Counted from the first letter of the stretch, positions 1 to 11,548 are shown. The stretch is 64,000 nucleotides of DNA from Elmis aenea (GCA_947652605.1 OX393576.1:14720575-14784574); one strand, 5' to 3'. Translations and numbers: made by a program. The notes: generated by a model not told the origin, from the letters alone.

Positions 1-59
1 TATAGTACATTTTCAAAAATTATGAAATTTCATTTTTTGTCTATAGTGCCAAAATGAAA

Positions 60-190
60 AGCGATATAAAACATCTGATTACACAGGCGTTCTTTTCTCA
101 AAAAATAGACCAAGAGACCGAAATCAGATTTTCGCTAACTATTACGGTAACCTTGATATCCCGTAAAATATTCGAATTTGGTCCACCCTG
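60..190 (-). repeat. Solo arm of a CAGGGTG-terminal hairpin element
   Basis: Read on the minus strand, this begins at position 190 with CAGGGTGGACC, has TA just outside (191-192), and carries ATCAAGGTTACCGTAATAG starting at position 34 from the end. The same inner block recurs beside the terminus at 50362. Only one arm is visible. It lies in the intron upstream of the exon at 245. Confidence 0.55.
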
Positions 191-244
191 TATTGTATCA
201 TTGAAAATGCAATTTATACGTGTTTATTGAATTTTATTTTGTAG

Positions 245-613
245 TGGATGGTTTTAGCCATGGTTGTCGTTGTAGTGGCCCAGCAGCCCTACTACGGCTT
301 ACCACACAGAACCTCGGCCGGTGAACGGTTCGTTAAAGTTAGTGGGAGTCTGCTTGAAATAGGAAGCGAATTTGGAGACACCTCTGAAGGGGCGGCGGTT
401 GATTTAGCGTCTTTAGAAGAAATGCTGCAGCGACTTCGCGCAGACGAATTATTCGGAGAACCAGAGATAGCATTTGAATCCCCTCCTAGTGAGGAAAAAA
501 CTCAAGTACCACCATACTATCAACAATCATATCCATATCAGGCTTTCGGTGGCTACCCCAGGGGCCCAAGTATCACCTACGGAGTACCTTTCAGCTCTTA
601 CGGAGTCCCTTAA
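245..613 (+). CDS. Last exon of a small secreted protein, function unknown
   Basis: The exon starts after a strong acceptor (pyrimidine tract ending tttgtag at 244) and reads W-M-V-L-A-M-V-V to a TAA at 611-613. The hydrophobic run MVLAMVVVVV followed by AQQ looks like the core and cleavage site of a signal peptide, so the true start codon is probably in an upstream exon outside the window; an internal start at 248 is possible. The mature part is about 108 residues: a polar section, then an acidic, helix-prone stretch (SLEEMLQRLRADELFGEPEI), then a Tyr/Pro/Gly-rich tail (YYQQSYPYQAFGGYPRG) ending in two YGVP repeats. There are no cysteines. GC content is clearly higher than in the flanks, as expected of coding DNA. 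The tail resembles cuticle or matrix-associated secreted proteins, but I do not recognise a family. Confidence 0.7.
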   Translation, partial: WMVLAMVVVVVAQQPYYGLPHRTSAGERFVKVSGSLLEIGSEFGDTSEGAAVDLASLEEMLQRLRADELFGEPEIAFESPPSEEKTQVPPYYQQSYPYQAFGGYPRGPSITYGVPFSSYGVP

Positions 614-881
614 TAAGTTTTTGAGTAAAAAACAAAAACTAAAACAATTTTTACTGTGCGCAATAACACTATTTTTTTATGAACAGTAGGTTTTATTAGC
701 TATATTAATAGTCTGAAAGAATATAAGGACAGATAATTGTAGGTGGCTTCTGGAATGTCGAGTTGTGCTGATGCAAATACCACTGCGGTCTACAGTTCCT
801 AATTATTCAATCTATAGTAATAGTGAACAGCAATGGTAAATAACCAAACAAGTGAAAGTAAAGTCAGTGCAAATGTAATTA

Positions 882-887
882 AATAAA
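882..887 (+). terminator. Possible poly(A) signal AATAAA
   Basis: This AATAAA lies about 270 bases after the TAA at 613. Another lies near 957. Either could end the transcript of the exon at 245-613. Confidence 0.4.
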
Positions 888-1001
888 TGACTATAGTTAT
901 TCCATAATGTTTTAGGTATAGTTCGTTAACTAGTATTAAATTTGTAGTTGTTTGTAAAATAAATTACTAAATAATACGTTATATTATCATTTTAAAAGTT
1001 A

Positions 1002-1075
1002 TTTCATTTAAATATTGTACATTTTGAACTCACAGGTGTTTCATTTAAATGTTGTACATTTTGAACTCACAGGTG
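1002..1075. repeat. 37-bp tandem duplication
   Basis: Two adjacent 37-base units (1002-1038 and 1039-1075) differ at one base (aat-A-ttg versus aat-G-ttg). The rest of 614-1427 is AT-rich intergenic DNA between two convergent genes; I see nothing else in it. Confidence 0.85.
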
Positions 1076-1427
1076 TTTCGTCACTTTATGTCATAGAACT
1101 TAACGTTTTTAAGAAACAATGAAATCGTTAAAAATATATTAACAGTTTATGACCGAATTTGTTTTTTAAATTGTATTTTAACTTCACTGAAACACTCTGT
1201 ATATAGAGTTTTGATAAATATTAATGTAATTAATAAGTTTAACATGTCAGTTTTCTTTTATTGTTCCGTGAATAATTGAAAATTCTGTAAGCGTTACTGG
1301 AGAAGGAAGAGATGTTAAAGGTATAAAAATATTTTAAATAGTTTTTATTGTTTTGTTTACACCCCCGTTTCAAACAAACTGCATGAGAACATATTGTAGC
1401 ATTTTACTGATCCTGCCAATAACACAA

Positions 1428-1496
1428 TTATGTAGCAGATGTGTTCAAGTCAAACTGAATTAAAATAATAATATACGTCGCTGCTGCGCTGGCAAC
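1428..1496 (-). CDS. Gustatory receptor last exon with TYxxxxxQF
   Basis: The acceptor TTTTTAG precedes 1496. The exon encodes VASAAATYIIILIQFDLNTS, then AT and TAA at 1430-1428. Seven residues follow the motif. It lies 1.8 kb from exon 3 because a MITE and an 857-bp hairpin occupy the intron. Confidence 0.88.
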   Translation of the reverse strand, partial: VASAAATYIIILIQFDLNTSAT

Positions 1497-4400
1497 CTAA
1501 AAATTATTTCTGTTAATAGTTTTAAGTATAAGGTGTACTCAAGCAAGTTTAAATATTTTTAAAAAAATAATTTAAATTTTAGTTTAGTTAATTAAAAAAT
1601 ATTTCAATATGTACTTTAAATTCTGCATGCTTTACTTGTAAAAGTAAGTAGGTGTTAAGTGAAGAATTTTTCGTGATTTATAAAATATTTACATCGTAAA
1701 AGTTCCAATGATCTAATTACAGTAGGCTCTCAACTTAACGGAGTAACTGGTGGCATGCCGAAAGTCCGTTAAATCGAAAGTAGGTATTTTAAATTGATTA
1801 ATAAAGGACTTAAAATGTACTAAGCGAATGTTTCCACCATTTATTAAAATAATTTGTTTTAACCCTCACACAATGTAAAGATTAATCGGTAAACGGCCAA
1901 TGAACTAAGGCCTATTGATCGGAAATTGATAATCGATTAATTTGCTTATCGGTGCATCCCTTATATGAATATTAACTCAATTAACAAAAAATATCAGTTA
2001 AATCCAAATTCTGTTAAATCGGTATAGGTAATTTAAATCAAGAGCCTGATAATCACTTCAAATATCATCTGAGGAGTATGGTGGATATGAAAGAATTTTA
2101 AACCCAGATCATAGACCTTTTATAATGCAAAAGTTACCTAAAAACATCAACGTGTATCATATTGACTGGAAAATGTTGCCACATACACCAAGAAGATGTT
2201 ACTTTATCAAGTGATTAACACATATTAAGATCATTGGAATATTACCTTGGGTGAAAACAATTATAAACCATGAAAATTTGAGATCATTAAAACGAACGAC
2301 TCATTTTATCAGCAAGACATTCAAAATATTAAAGAATGGAGAAGACAAGTTGTAGATAACTATGGGTATACAGGGTGTCCCAAATTCGAGTAAATGCATG
2401 GGTATCTCGCTTATCTTAAGAGCTACGAGGTCGGTTAAATTAGGGCAAAGTTGCGAAATTAGATGCTGATCAAATATCTGCAAAGAAAGTTTTCATAGCT
2501 ATCTTAGTTCAAAAGTTATTCAAGAAAAACTGAAAAATTTGCTTTTCGTTTTTTTGCTCTATTTCCCACATGTTTTAAGATATCGACAATCTGGAAGCAC
2601 TTCTCCATGGCAACTTCTTACCCTTTATATTTTGGGATAATATAAAATTTCCAACAACGTTTTGTCTCTTCAGAACCACCATCAACTTAATTTTTTTAAA
2701 TACGACGAAAATATTGTAATTTTATAGTCGGATAGCATTTTGTACTCTGATTTCAATGATATATGACACTTAATATTTAAAATGATATTTTACCACGAAA
2801 ATTTGTAAAATATCATTTTTAATATAAAGTGTCATATATCATTGTAATCAGAAGACAAAATGCTATCCGACTATAAGATTACAATTTTTTCGCCGTATTT
2901 AAAAAAATGAAGTTGATGATGGCTCCGAAGAGACGAAACGTTGTTGGAAATTTTATGTTATCTCAAAATATAGAGCGTAAGAAGTTGCCATAGAGAAGTG
3001 CTTCCAGATTGTCGATATCTTAAAAAATGCAGGAAATAGGACAAAAAAACGAAAATCAATTTTTTTAGTTTTTCTTGAACAACATTTGAACTAAGACAGC
3101 TATGAAAATTTTCTTTGCAGATATTCGATGAGCATCTAATTTCGCAATTTTGCGCTAGTTTAACCGACCTCGTAGCTCTTAAGATAAGCGAGATCCCCTT
3201 GCATTTACTCGAATTAGGGACACCCTGTATGTAGGTAATAGTTTTTTTTTAATAAGTGTAGTTAAATGTACTTTGTGAAAATACATTACATTACATATAC
3301 ATGTGTCTTAATCTAACATCTAATGTTTAATACAAACCGAAAATATCAAAGTGGAGTCCACCACAAACCAACCAGCAGCTGTTATTTTTAAATCTTCGTG
3401 AAGCAGTTGTAAGGAAAAACTTTTGATCTAGAATATGAATTAGTAATTTATCCATATCGTATAGGAAAACTGAAATAGATGCTTACCAATTTTTCGGTGT
3501 GACGATTATGATTAATGTTCAGAAGTTGGGGCAGTATCTTTTTAATTTTGTTACCCTGAAATCAATTATTGTAGGGTTAATAATTTTTATTTTATATTAG
3601 CAACTATAAACATGGAAATACAACCAAAACCTTGATTATAAATAACGCAAATAAGAAATTCATTGTTTTACAAGGTAGGTAGTTGTATTTTAACAATTTT
3701 AAGTAAGTGTTCATTTTACCATATTGTGTAAATAGTTGCTTAGGAAACAGAAGGGACAGTAATTCATTGTAGATTGTAGGTACTTTCTGTTTTGTAGATA
3801 CCAGTAACAAGCATATTTATTTAGAATGACCGTGTTTTCCGGTCCGCAAGATTGTCTTTTTTGTGTTGGAACAACTGATCGTTAATTTACCTGCATATGT
3901 TGATGTGGTTGTGTGCATGAAAAATTTTAATTCTTTGAAAATCAGTGAAAAGGAAGAGTACTAAACAGAAGACATTATTTTATGAACATTACAATTACAG
4001 CATTTACCTCTAAATCATTTTTGTTGGAATATAAATATGTCAAAAAATATGATTTACTAGCTGGGGTGCTTTTTTTTAAACACCCAGTATATTTTTAAAG
4101 GATTGGAAGTGTACTGATCATTCTCTTTACTTATATAATATTGTATTACTGTTCCTATCTGATTTTATGTTGAAAAATGAGAAACTACGGAATTCATATG
4201 AACAATATTCTTAAGGGATTTGGGTTAGTTATGTAAGCAAACGAAAAAAACCAAATTATTTCAGCTTACATTTCTGGAATGTAATGAAAACAGCCATATA
4301 TCCAAATGCGTAATATCATTTAGAAGTCAATTCTTTTGGTGAAAGGTTCGTGTAGGCGAACGCGCAGCTTCCGTTTATTTCAACAAAAATTCATTTAGGA

Positions 4401-6885
4401 TATATAAAGTGTTTTTTAATCCATGTCAATTTTTGAAGAAAGCGGACAATATTGAATTTATTTCACGTATTCAATACGACTAACCCGCAGTTAACAAAAT
4501 TGGAACGTCTCGAATACATCCTGTTCATATTCCAGTCGGATGTTGCATTTTGGATTGCAAAGAAACTATCGTTATGGTGTAAATATGTTTGATTAAAAAT
4601 CGTCATCTTTTTTCGGAGGATTTCTTGTCGAAATAAATAGATAAAGATTTAAATAGAAAACAGTAAAATGCAAAAATGATTTTAGAAAGAGTACAAATTA
4701 AATGCTCGGAAAATATTAATATTTTTACTAAATCTTTGTATCTATAAAAAAGCAAATAAAATTTTTGCTATAAAAAATAATAATTGCTATAAAAATAATT
4801 AGTTTGCTATAAAACTTAAGAAACACTAAATATAATCAATAAAGACTATAAAAATAAAGAAATTCGTTTTAAAAATTGAAAACTCGTGATTATTTTTATT
4901 ACAGAAAATTTTAGGCCAGGTTAGGTTAGGTCAGGTTTTCATGTATTTTGGTAATACCATTCTTTAAGAAGCTAAAAACGAATCTAAAATCTTCTGTTGT
5001 TTATGAACTACAAACTGCAATTCCATAACTATGGAAAGATCGATAACGATCACTTCTACCTATCACAAGGACCGGAAATCCGTGTCAATTTAGTTTATAT
5101 GTTGCATCTGCATATGTTCAGACAGTAATGCATGTTGTAAAAGCTTTTTTGACGGCATAAAAAATCTAAATTCTTTATTATCGTAACAAATCTCATAGGC
5201 GACAATAAATGGCTTAATATCATCTTCAGGTAAAACTACGTTTCCAAAATCTTCTTTTCCAATTCGCCAAATCTTTCATTTCTCAAATCTCGCAGATACT
5301 TATTTCACTGAATTTTTGTGGGCAATTTAAATTCTTTTTCAGCCAGACGTTCTAATATTTTTTTGGTTTAATTCTGGTATCGTTTTCAAATAGTCTTTTG
5401 ATTTGACTTTTAATTGCATCACTTATCTTATGTTTAGATAAGTTTGAAAGCTTATTGTGATTATGTGGAAGATTAGATCGATATAAAGTAACTTCATTGT
5501 TTTTAGAGTTGAACACTAAACAAATACCTGAATCACACTGAGGCCCGTATCGTTACGTATTGCAAAGATTGTACTTTTTATGAAGTTTGCATTTTTTTTG
5601 TTAATAGTTAAATAAGATATTTATTATAACACATACTTTAAATTTTATATAAAACATTTATAATTTTATAGCAAACCTAGTAAACTATTTACAGCAAAAA
5701 CTATTTTTTTTTTATTGCAAAACAACTTATTTACAGCAGTTTATGACGAGCCTTTTAGAAAAACTAAAACGCTGTAAAGTATATTTACATTTGGGCGTTT
5801 CTTACTATTAGATGAGCTTTGTGTATAAGGTCATAAGATCACCATGTTTAAGGCTGACCCAACTAAACGGCATGATGCCCTAAATAATGATTTTGGAAAA
5901 ATGGTCCATATAACTTGATATTGAATCGCGACTATTATAAAGTAAATAAATTTTTATTACTTACATTCTTGGCGCAAAGATGTGATGGAACAATGACGAG
6001 TAATAAATTTGCAATAGACTGTAAAATCCAGTAATAAGATAAATAAATCGAAAGCGTCCAAAATAATCTGGTACTGTCACTTCCATACAGTTTGGAAACC
6101 ACGTTGTATAGATGTACTGTTAATATTACAAAATCCGTCCCAATCATTATTAAAATTTGATAAGAGAAGCTGCTATTGGTATTTCTAACTAAGCCACACA
6201 ATTCCTGATGCAATTTAGCATGGGTTTGTAAGTTACTTTGAAAAATAAACTGTTTACTTTGAAATCTTTCGTTTTGTAACAGTTCGACTATGCTTCTATT
6301 AAGTTTATTGAAGATTATTTGTAGCATCGTCAAAAAAACAAAGTAATGAATTTTTTCTGCTAGAATGAAAAACTCAACAAGAAATAACGTTGTTATTTCC
6401 ATCCAGTCGATGGTAAAATCACTATGTCTGTGAATAAGTATCAAGACAGTAGAACATAAAAACGATTTAACGATACTTTGAAATAATAATGCTAGTAGAG
6501 CTATGTTTTTTACGTATTTGTAATTTAAATGTAATCCATACCATTGCAATTTTGTATTTATATTCCATAACATTTTCCAGTTATTCTTCGTGTTGCGTTG
6601 ATATAATTTACTGAATAAGAAAATGGTTGCAATATGTACTATTCTGGAGTTTATGCAAAATTTGAAAACGTATATCATAAAAGGAGTAGACTGAAACGTT
6701 TGCTTGAAATTCAGAATGTAAATAGAAGTCACAACAACAATTACATGTATAACGCAGAAGATTTTGTTATAGGTAGGTGTTTCTATGAACAATTTTTTTG
6801 ATTTCGAAAAACGGAAATTTAACAAACCTGTTATTCGCAACAAATAATAAACTGGACGTAACACGTTAAAAATGTTTAAATCCAT
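1428..6885 (-). CDS. Gustatory receptor (7tm_7 family), complete four-exon gene
   Basis: Joining 6885-5965, 3555-3487, 3427-3338 and 1496-1428 on the minus strand gives 382 residues, a usual length for insect gustatory receptors. All three junctions are phase 0. Exon 1 (307 residues) holds six hydrophobic segments at roughly 41-59, 68-92, 127-151, 162-192, 242-263 and 275-304, with the loop ELCGLVRNTNSSFSYQILIM typical of the family. Exon 3 carries QLLHEDLKITAAGWFVVDST, the usual entry to the seventh segment. Exon 4 ends with TYIIILIQF, a clear match to the diagnostic TYxxxxxQF. By family knowledge it would be a ligand-gated channel subunit in the membrane of taste or internal chemosensory neurons; the ligand cannot be told. 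A TATATAAAG lies about 210 bases upstream of the ATG. The introns hold a MULE fossil, a TA-flanked hairpin and a MITE, yet every splice site is intact. The donor of intron 3, GTTTGT, is weak. Confidence 0.9.
1720..2048. mobile_element. Short TIR element (MITE) in receptor intron 3
   Basis: The left end CAGTAGGCTCTCAACTTAA and the inverse right end, CAGGCTCTTGATTTAA read from 2048, are imperfect inverted repeats. TA precedes the left end. Interior strings such as 'cgttaaatcg' and 'tgttaaatcgg' are repeated inside. This resembles pogo/Tc1-type MITEs; no coding capacity. Confidence 0.5.
2066..2224 (+). other. Coding-like fragment, unrecognised
   Basis: One frame stays open for about 50 codons from 'SSEEYGGYERILNPDHRPFI' to 'YFIK' and stop, with a protein-like composition. 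It begins right after the MITE end. I do not recognise it; it may be a fossil of another transposon. Confidence 0.2.
2371..3227. mobile_element. 857-bp hairpin element with CAGGGTG ends, TA-flanked
   Basis: The two halves are near-perfect reverse complements. Both ends read CAGGGTGTCC and are flanked by TA. From each end ATCTCGCTTATCTTAAGAG starts at base 34. It sits in intron 3 of the gustatory receptor and has no coding capacity. Confidence 0.9.
3338..3427 (-). CDS. Gustatory receptor exon 3 (30 codons)
   Basis: The acceptor is TTCTAG before 3427 and the donor is GTTTGT at 3337-3332. It encodes IKSFSLQLLHEDLKITAAGW and then FVVDSTLIFS. The 'QLLH..l...A.GwF.vD' pattern is characteristic of insect gustatory receptors. 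If the weak donor is not used, translation stops five codons on (VCIKH, stop), losing the TYxxxxxQF end. Confidence 0.88.
3487..3555 (-). CDS. Gustatory receptor exon 2 (23 codons)
   Basis: The acceptor is TTTCAG just before 3555 and the donor is GTAAGC at 3486-3481. It encodes GNKIKKILPQLLNINHNRHT followed by EKL, the intracellular loop before the seventh segment, where family members usually carry a short charged helix. Confidence 0.85.
4940..5560 (-). pseudogene. MULE-type transposase fossil with FLYWCH-like N-terminus
   Basis: On the minus strand, with frameshifts and stops, the DNA reads CDSGICLVFNSKNNEVTLYR, then a His-rich zinc-finger-like piece (NLPHNHNK), then SKHKISDAIKSQIKRLFEND, then FRFFMPSKKLL, TYADATYKLN, a stop, and HGFPVLVIGRSDRYRSFHSY. 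That order matches the MULE-domain proteins abundant in insects, where 'ADATYKLNWxGFPV' holds a catalytic Asp. There are at least three frameshifts and two in-frame stops, so it is dead. Flanks at about 4755-4820 and 5650-5715 carry inverted copies of 'tttgctataaa', possibly the element's subterminal repeats. It lies in receptor intron 1. Confidence 0.75.
5965..6885 (-). CDS. Gustatory receptor exon 1
   Basis: This exon runs from ATG at 6885 to the codon for Asn307 and is followed by the donor GTAAGT (5964-5959). The frame stays open for nine more codons into the intron, so a single-exon reading gives a false 316-residue protein without the C-terminal motif. Confidence 0.92.
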
Positions 6886-7092
6886 ATCATACGAGTACGT
6901 TTAAATGTTACTGACTAAACCGTTGTTATAATTGTTACTGTAAAGGTACCAGGAAATAATAAGCAGTTTCAAATACTTAACTAAAATTAATGGTGTTTTC
7001 GTGTATAAAATATATCTGTATAAGATCGATTTAATAATGCGTGTATATTGTTATGAAAAACGTAATAGACGAATGAAGTGAATGCCCTGGCT

Positions 7093-7101
7093 TTATATAA
7101 G
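7093..7101 (-). promoter_or_regulatory. TATA-like motif upstream of the gustatory receptor
   Basis: The minus strand reads TTATATAAAG about 210 bases before the ATG at 6885. It would imply a 5'UTR of about 180 bases. Such motifs arise by chance in AT-rich DNA. Confidence 0.3.
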
Positions 7102-7868
7102 GAGGTCACGACCTTTTTTCTATAACTAATTGCATAATATTATACGCTGTCATGTGTGTTGTCGTCTTCCTAGTAACGTAATCATATTTTTGTAAAAAAT
7201 GATTATATTTTATCCATTTTTATTTAACGCGTCGTATTAAAATCCTTATAAATTTTTACTTTAAATGTGCATAGAGAAATCTATTTTTATATTGTATGAT
7301 TCCTAATGAAGAGCTTGGAATTCGTAAGCTTTTTCAGCATATTCTTTTGAAAATGAATTGTAAACATGAATAAAATACACAATCTCTATGAATAACGTAC
7401 ATTGTAAAATGTGTACAGTGACATTGCGTTTTTTTGGTCTAAAAATCTGCAATAAGTTTGTATGGAGCGGCATTGCTGCAATGATATAAAGATATCACAA
7501 GTTACAACATATTTTTCTTTGTGCATGTTTTTCAAATTCTAGCTTTCTACGTAAGATCCCAATTCTTTGTTGCTGCTTTGAAAACATGACGCATTATCGT
7601 ATATTTTTGGGAAACGATATTATAAAACTGTTTTGCGCAAACCATATTTAAATACAAAAATTAAGATTTCACTGTTTTTGCTACAAGCGGTATTGTTTTT
7701 AGGTTAAGGAATAAATACATTCCTAGGAGGTAGAGGCTGTGCTGTGGCCAATTATACCTACATAAACAGTTTGAAAACTAATGACCAAAGTATAGTATAT
7801 CATGTTTTTTTTTAACAAAAAAGCACCTTTAACAATCATTGATAGCAAAATATCTACAACCAAATATA

Positions 7869-8690
7869 CCGGGTGTACCAATTAGGTATTCGCATCCCTA
7901 CATATTAATATTTTGCACTGCTGTATTAACAATGAAATTCGCTTTAAAATTCACTTCCGGTTTCGCCGAAAATGACCCTGTTTGTTATTTCAAATGGAAC
8001 ACCCTGTATATTTTTACATTTTTGGAAATAGGAAGCAATTTTGAATACAGCTGCATTATTTTTGTTAATGAACCACTACCACTCCGTTTAAAAAAAATGA
8101 CTCACACTTAACAATAAAATATATTTTTGGCCAAAAATTATTTGAGGGTAAAAACATTATACAAAATAGTACAGTTGTATTCAAAATTGCTTCCTACTTC
8201 CAAAAATGTAAAAATATACATGGTGTTCCATTTGAAATATTAAACTTAAGAACATTTCCGGAGAAACCGGTAGTGAAGCAATAGAGTACATATGTTCAAA
8301 TAATCGTTTTTTTTTACAAATATCATGTCAAAAATGTCATTTAATTATACGAAACTAAAGAAAAAAAAGGGGGTGTCTAGAACAGTGGCGTAGCGACGAG
8401 GGGGGCAGAGGGGTATCGATGCCCCGGGCGCCGCGAAGACAAAATATTTTTGCATTTATTTCACTTATTTAAAGCCAGAAAACTAAAATGCCAATATAAT
8501 TTTAAAATTTGTACTCATTTTCATTACAGTGTATTTGAATAAATAATACAACATTATTGTCCTTAAAACTAACAAAGTACAATAAAAATACGACCAAGGG
8601 GGGGCGCAAAAAAATAATATGCCCCGGGCGCTGTTTACCCTCGCTACGCCACTGGTCCAGAACTCAGTTACATGCGAATAGGATTTTAAA
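7869..8690. mobile_element. Degenerate hairpin element of the 'CCGGTTTCGCCGG' family
   Basis: The left end CCGGGTGTACC is followed by CACTTCCGGTTTCGCCG and a block TTTCAAATGGAACACC. The right half carries the inverted blocks at 8222-8300 and ends near GGTGTCT...GAACTCAG, interrupted by a hAT MITE. Related copies lie at 50770-52068 and 55676-56225. Confidence 0.7.
8383..8654. mobile_element. hAT-type MITE, 272 bp, nested
   Basis: The inverted ends are CAGTGGCGTAGCGA and TCGCTACGCCACTG. The 8-bp flanks gtctagaa (8375-8382) and gtccagaa (8655-8662) match at seven of eight bases, the hAT duplication length. Internally 'gccccgggcg' occurs near both ends. It is inserted in the right arm of the hairpin at 7869-8690. 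Confidence 0.88.
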
Positions 8691-8799
8691 TGTTGTAATG
8701 ATTTATGTCCAATGGATTCCAAACTATATTGATAATGTGATAATCAAAAATTTTGTTTGAGTTAAAAGTATTTTTTTAGAAAGATAGTTAATCTTTCTA

Positions 8800-8995
8800 A
8801 TTATGCAATAAAAACCGGATGGTTCCATTTAAGTTTTTAAAGTTACTTCCGGATTGACCACTTCCGGTTTAATCACGAAAACCGCTATAGCGTCAGTCAA
8901 TTCTGGATATGCACTATTGTTGTAAATTTTTTCCCCCATCTCAGACGTCGCATTTTCGAATAAAAGCGCTGGTACCGGTGGTCTGAAACACCCTG
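8800..8995. repeat. Solo arm with CCCTG terminus
   Basis: It ends ...AAACACCCTG followed by TA at 8996-8997, and holds 'acttccgg' blocks like the element at 7869. Confidence 0.5.
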
Positions 8996-8997
8996 TA

Positions 8998-11077
8998 TAA
9001 GCCTACTAATTTTCATTATCCTACAATAAATGGTTTAGTACTTATGGGGGTGCGATATCAAAGGGACGCGCAGTATTTAACCCGGTTGTAGGTCAATTTT
9101 TCCATTCACTTTATTTTCAGATGATTTCTTTTCCGAGTATGACTATCATTTTATATCTTACGTACTTACATTGAAACTATTATATTAGCCATAATGTTCT
9201 ATAATGTTTTATAATGTTACTTTTAATAAGCGTTTAAACTTATAAAAGACAGTTTTCCGAAAAAACATTTTTAGTGGCGATTTGTCAACTGACAATATTT
9301 AAATAGTTCGCAAAAACAACATTTTTTGTGAATAATATCTGGCTAATTCCATTTCAAAATAAGACAAGTTTTCTTGCAAATGAGTCAATTAACGTGAACT
9401 TGGACCTTTTATACATGTGTATACATCCGACAAAATCCTCACTTTATAAATAGGAATTGTAAGACGTCATTGCTAACGTCATTAATATCTGTGGTTTCGT
9501 CACGAAGATGAATTTCGTCGGATGAGCCTTCTCGTTCACTTTATAATCCTTGGGTAAAACCTTTTATTGCACAACAGACTAAAAACACACATACAACTTT
9601 TGTACCCGCTGCCTCCACCATATATTATGATGTTAAATATCACAATGAAAAAGACTGCGCTAGATTCATGATTTTATCTAAATACGATATCTACTAACTT
9701 TATACTGTAATTATGTGCAACAAAAATGGTAAAACAGGGTTTAAAAATATTGTAAAAATTAAAAATATTCCAAATAATATTTGAAACAACTTGGTTAATA
9801 AATGATTATTAATTTGTTGCAAAAAAAAAGATCGTAAAATAGCACAACTCGATAATTTTGATTTTATACTGCGCGGTAAATAGAATAGATTAGAGATTCT
9901 CAACAGGGTCGATGGAATTTGGGATATCGATTTTGGGTGGGTGGACAAGTCAGATACTTATTGTACTGTTAATAATTTTTTGTGGGAATATCTTTAAGTG
10001 ATTTAATTTTTTATATAGAGTTAGCGAAGCAAAGAAAATCTTAAGCTAAGGGGATCGATTGAGTTTTTTTTTTGTGAGATTGAAGTAAGCAAAAGGTTGG
10101 GAACCCCTGGAATAGACGAGCAAAAACTATCGTGTATAAATAGTAAAAACAAAGTCTGCAATCATGTTTAAAAAAAATTTAAATAATAAAATGTTATCAA
10201 AAAGGCTCATGGGGAGCAATACTAAATAATTTACCTATTTTAGTAATTAACTAAGTATAATAATTACGTGAAAGCATTGGTAGATAAACTTTTTGTTGAT
10301 AAAAATGTTAATTACTTTACTCACATTAATTAGTCACCACTTCCTAAATAATTATCGATTTATCATATAAAATGTATTTTTATCGACAATAATGTCTTAC
10401 CTTATCTTTTAATGCATCAAGAGCCTAAATTTAAATGGATGTGTTCAATTTAATTTATTATGCTGGTTTAATTTTTTTCTTTATTAAAACAATTCTCAAT
10501 GTTTTAATAGGAGCCTTTATGATTGGCTTGTAAAATATCTATATATTTTAATAATATAAGTAAAATTTCAAAACGACATTCGTTTTGAAAAAGACCAATG
10601 GTCGAAACGTCAACTTCCAAATATAGAAGACCCGGTTCCAAACCCGGAAACGAAGATTGTTTCAAGGATAACGGCCGCGAAGCCTTAAGAATAAAATAAG
10701 TAAACTTTACTACAATCTTGCACATGCTTAAAAAATTGTAACCATGTGTTAATAAATAGATTGCGCGAAATCATAATTTTATATCAAATTAATAACAAAC
10801 GTAAAATGAAAGGACGTTGGCCAATTTAGACGTTTAAGATAACAGAGTCCCATAAAAAGTAATAAAAGTTCATTAAAAAAAAAATGTGGGTGTTTATGTT
10901 CATTCTTAAACAAACTATATTATCCAAAATTATGAATATTGCAACTGATTAACTTAAAGCATAAAAGTCATACGTCGATGGCCAACTGAATTACAATAAA
11001 CGAAATTATTTTCCTCATCAACTTGCAAAATCGGACTTCATGTACTTGTCTTTTATCAATACTTACTTACTTATAGG
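8998..11077. other. AT-rich stretch with two repeat scraps
   Basis: AGGTTGGGAACCCCTGG near 10094-10110 looks like the right end of a hAT element whose left end I cannot find. At 10565-10680 'ccaatggtcgaaacgtcaac' and 'ggttccaaaccc' (B-box-like) suggest a retroposon tail. No gene is evident. Confidence 0.4.
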
Positions 11078-11299
11078 TAAGGGAGACTGTTGTACCATGG
11101 AACACTTTTGAGATTTTATTTTTTTAAACTTTTAATAATAATTTTTTTGAAATGAAAAAAATATGGTTTTAACTAATGAAGATTCCTTTACAACTTGCGG
11201 TTTGTATTTCTATGTTTTACAGCTCTATTAACAAACAAAAAAATAAAATATGATGTTATGAAAAGTGTTCCATGGTACAACATGGTCATGTACCATGGT

Positions 11300-11548
11300 C
11301 TAGTACTTTGGAACATGGGGAAATGGCTGTAAAAAATAATTTAAAATACAGTTTTCAGTTCTACAAAGAATAATATTCCGGAATTGCGAAATGTGTCTTG
11401 ACAAAATAGCCAATTTAACAATGTACACTTTGCAGGCTTCTGTAACTGATGTTTTTGTTCCGGGAGCAGTCAAAACTGCTTCTACAGCTTTTCTCATAGC
11501 ATCTGGATCAATTGGGGCCTTCTTAACGCAACTCTTACTTTTTGGCAT
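11300..11548 (-). pseudogene. N-terminal psq/CENP-B-like HTH fragment of a pogo transposase
   Basis: The ORF starts MPKSKSCVKKAPIDPDAMRK and continues AVEAVLTAPGTKTSVTEACK then VYIVKLAILSRHISQFRN. The spacing is that of the DNA-binding helix-turn-helix at the start of pogo/Tigger/jerky-type transposases. The frame then loses similarity and ends at 82 residues, whereas whole enzymes are about 400-500. It is therefore a non-functional remnant. Confidence 0.7.

Noticed and set aside
5935..6885. A 316-residue single-exon receptor
   Set aside because: The last nine codons lie beyond a GTAAGT donor. The product would lack the seventh segment and TYxxxxxQF, which are found in downstream exons.
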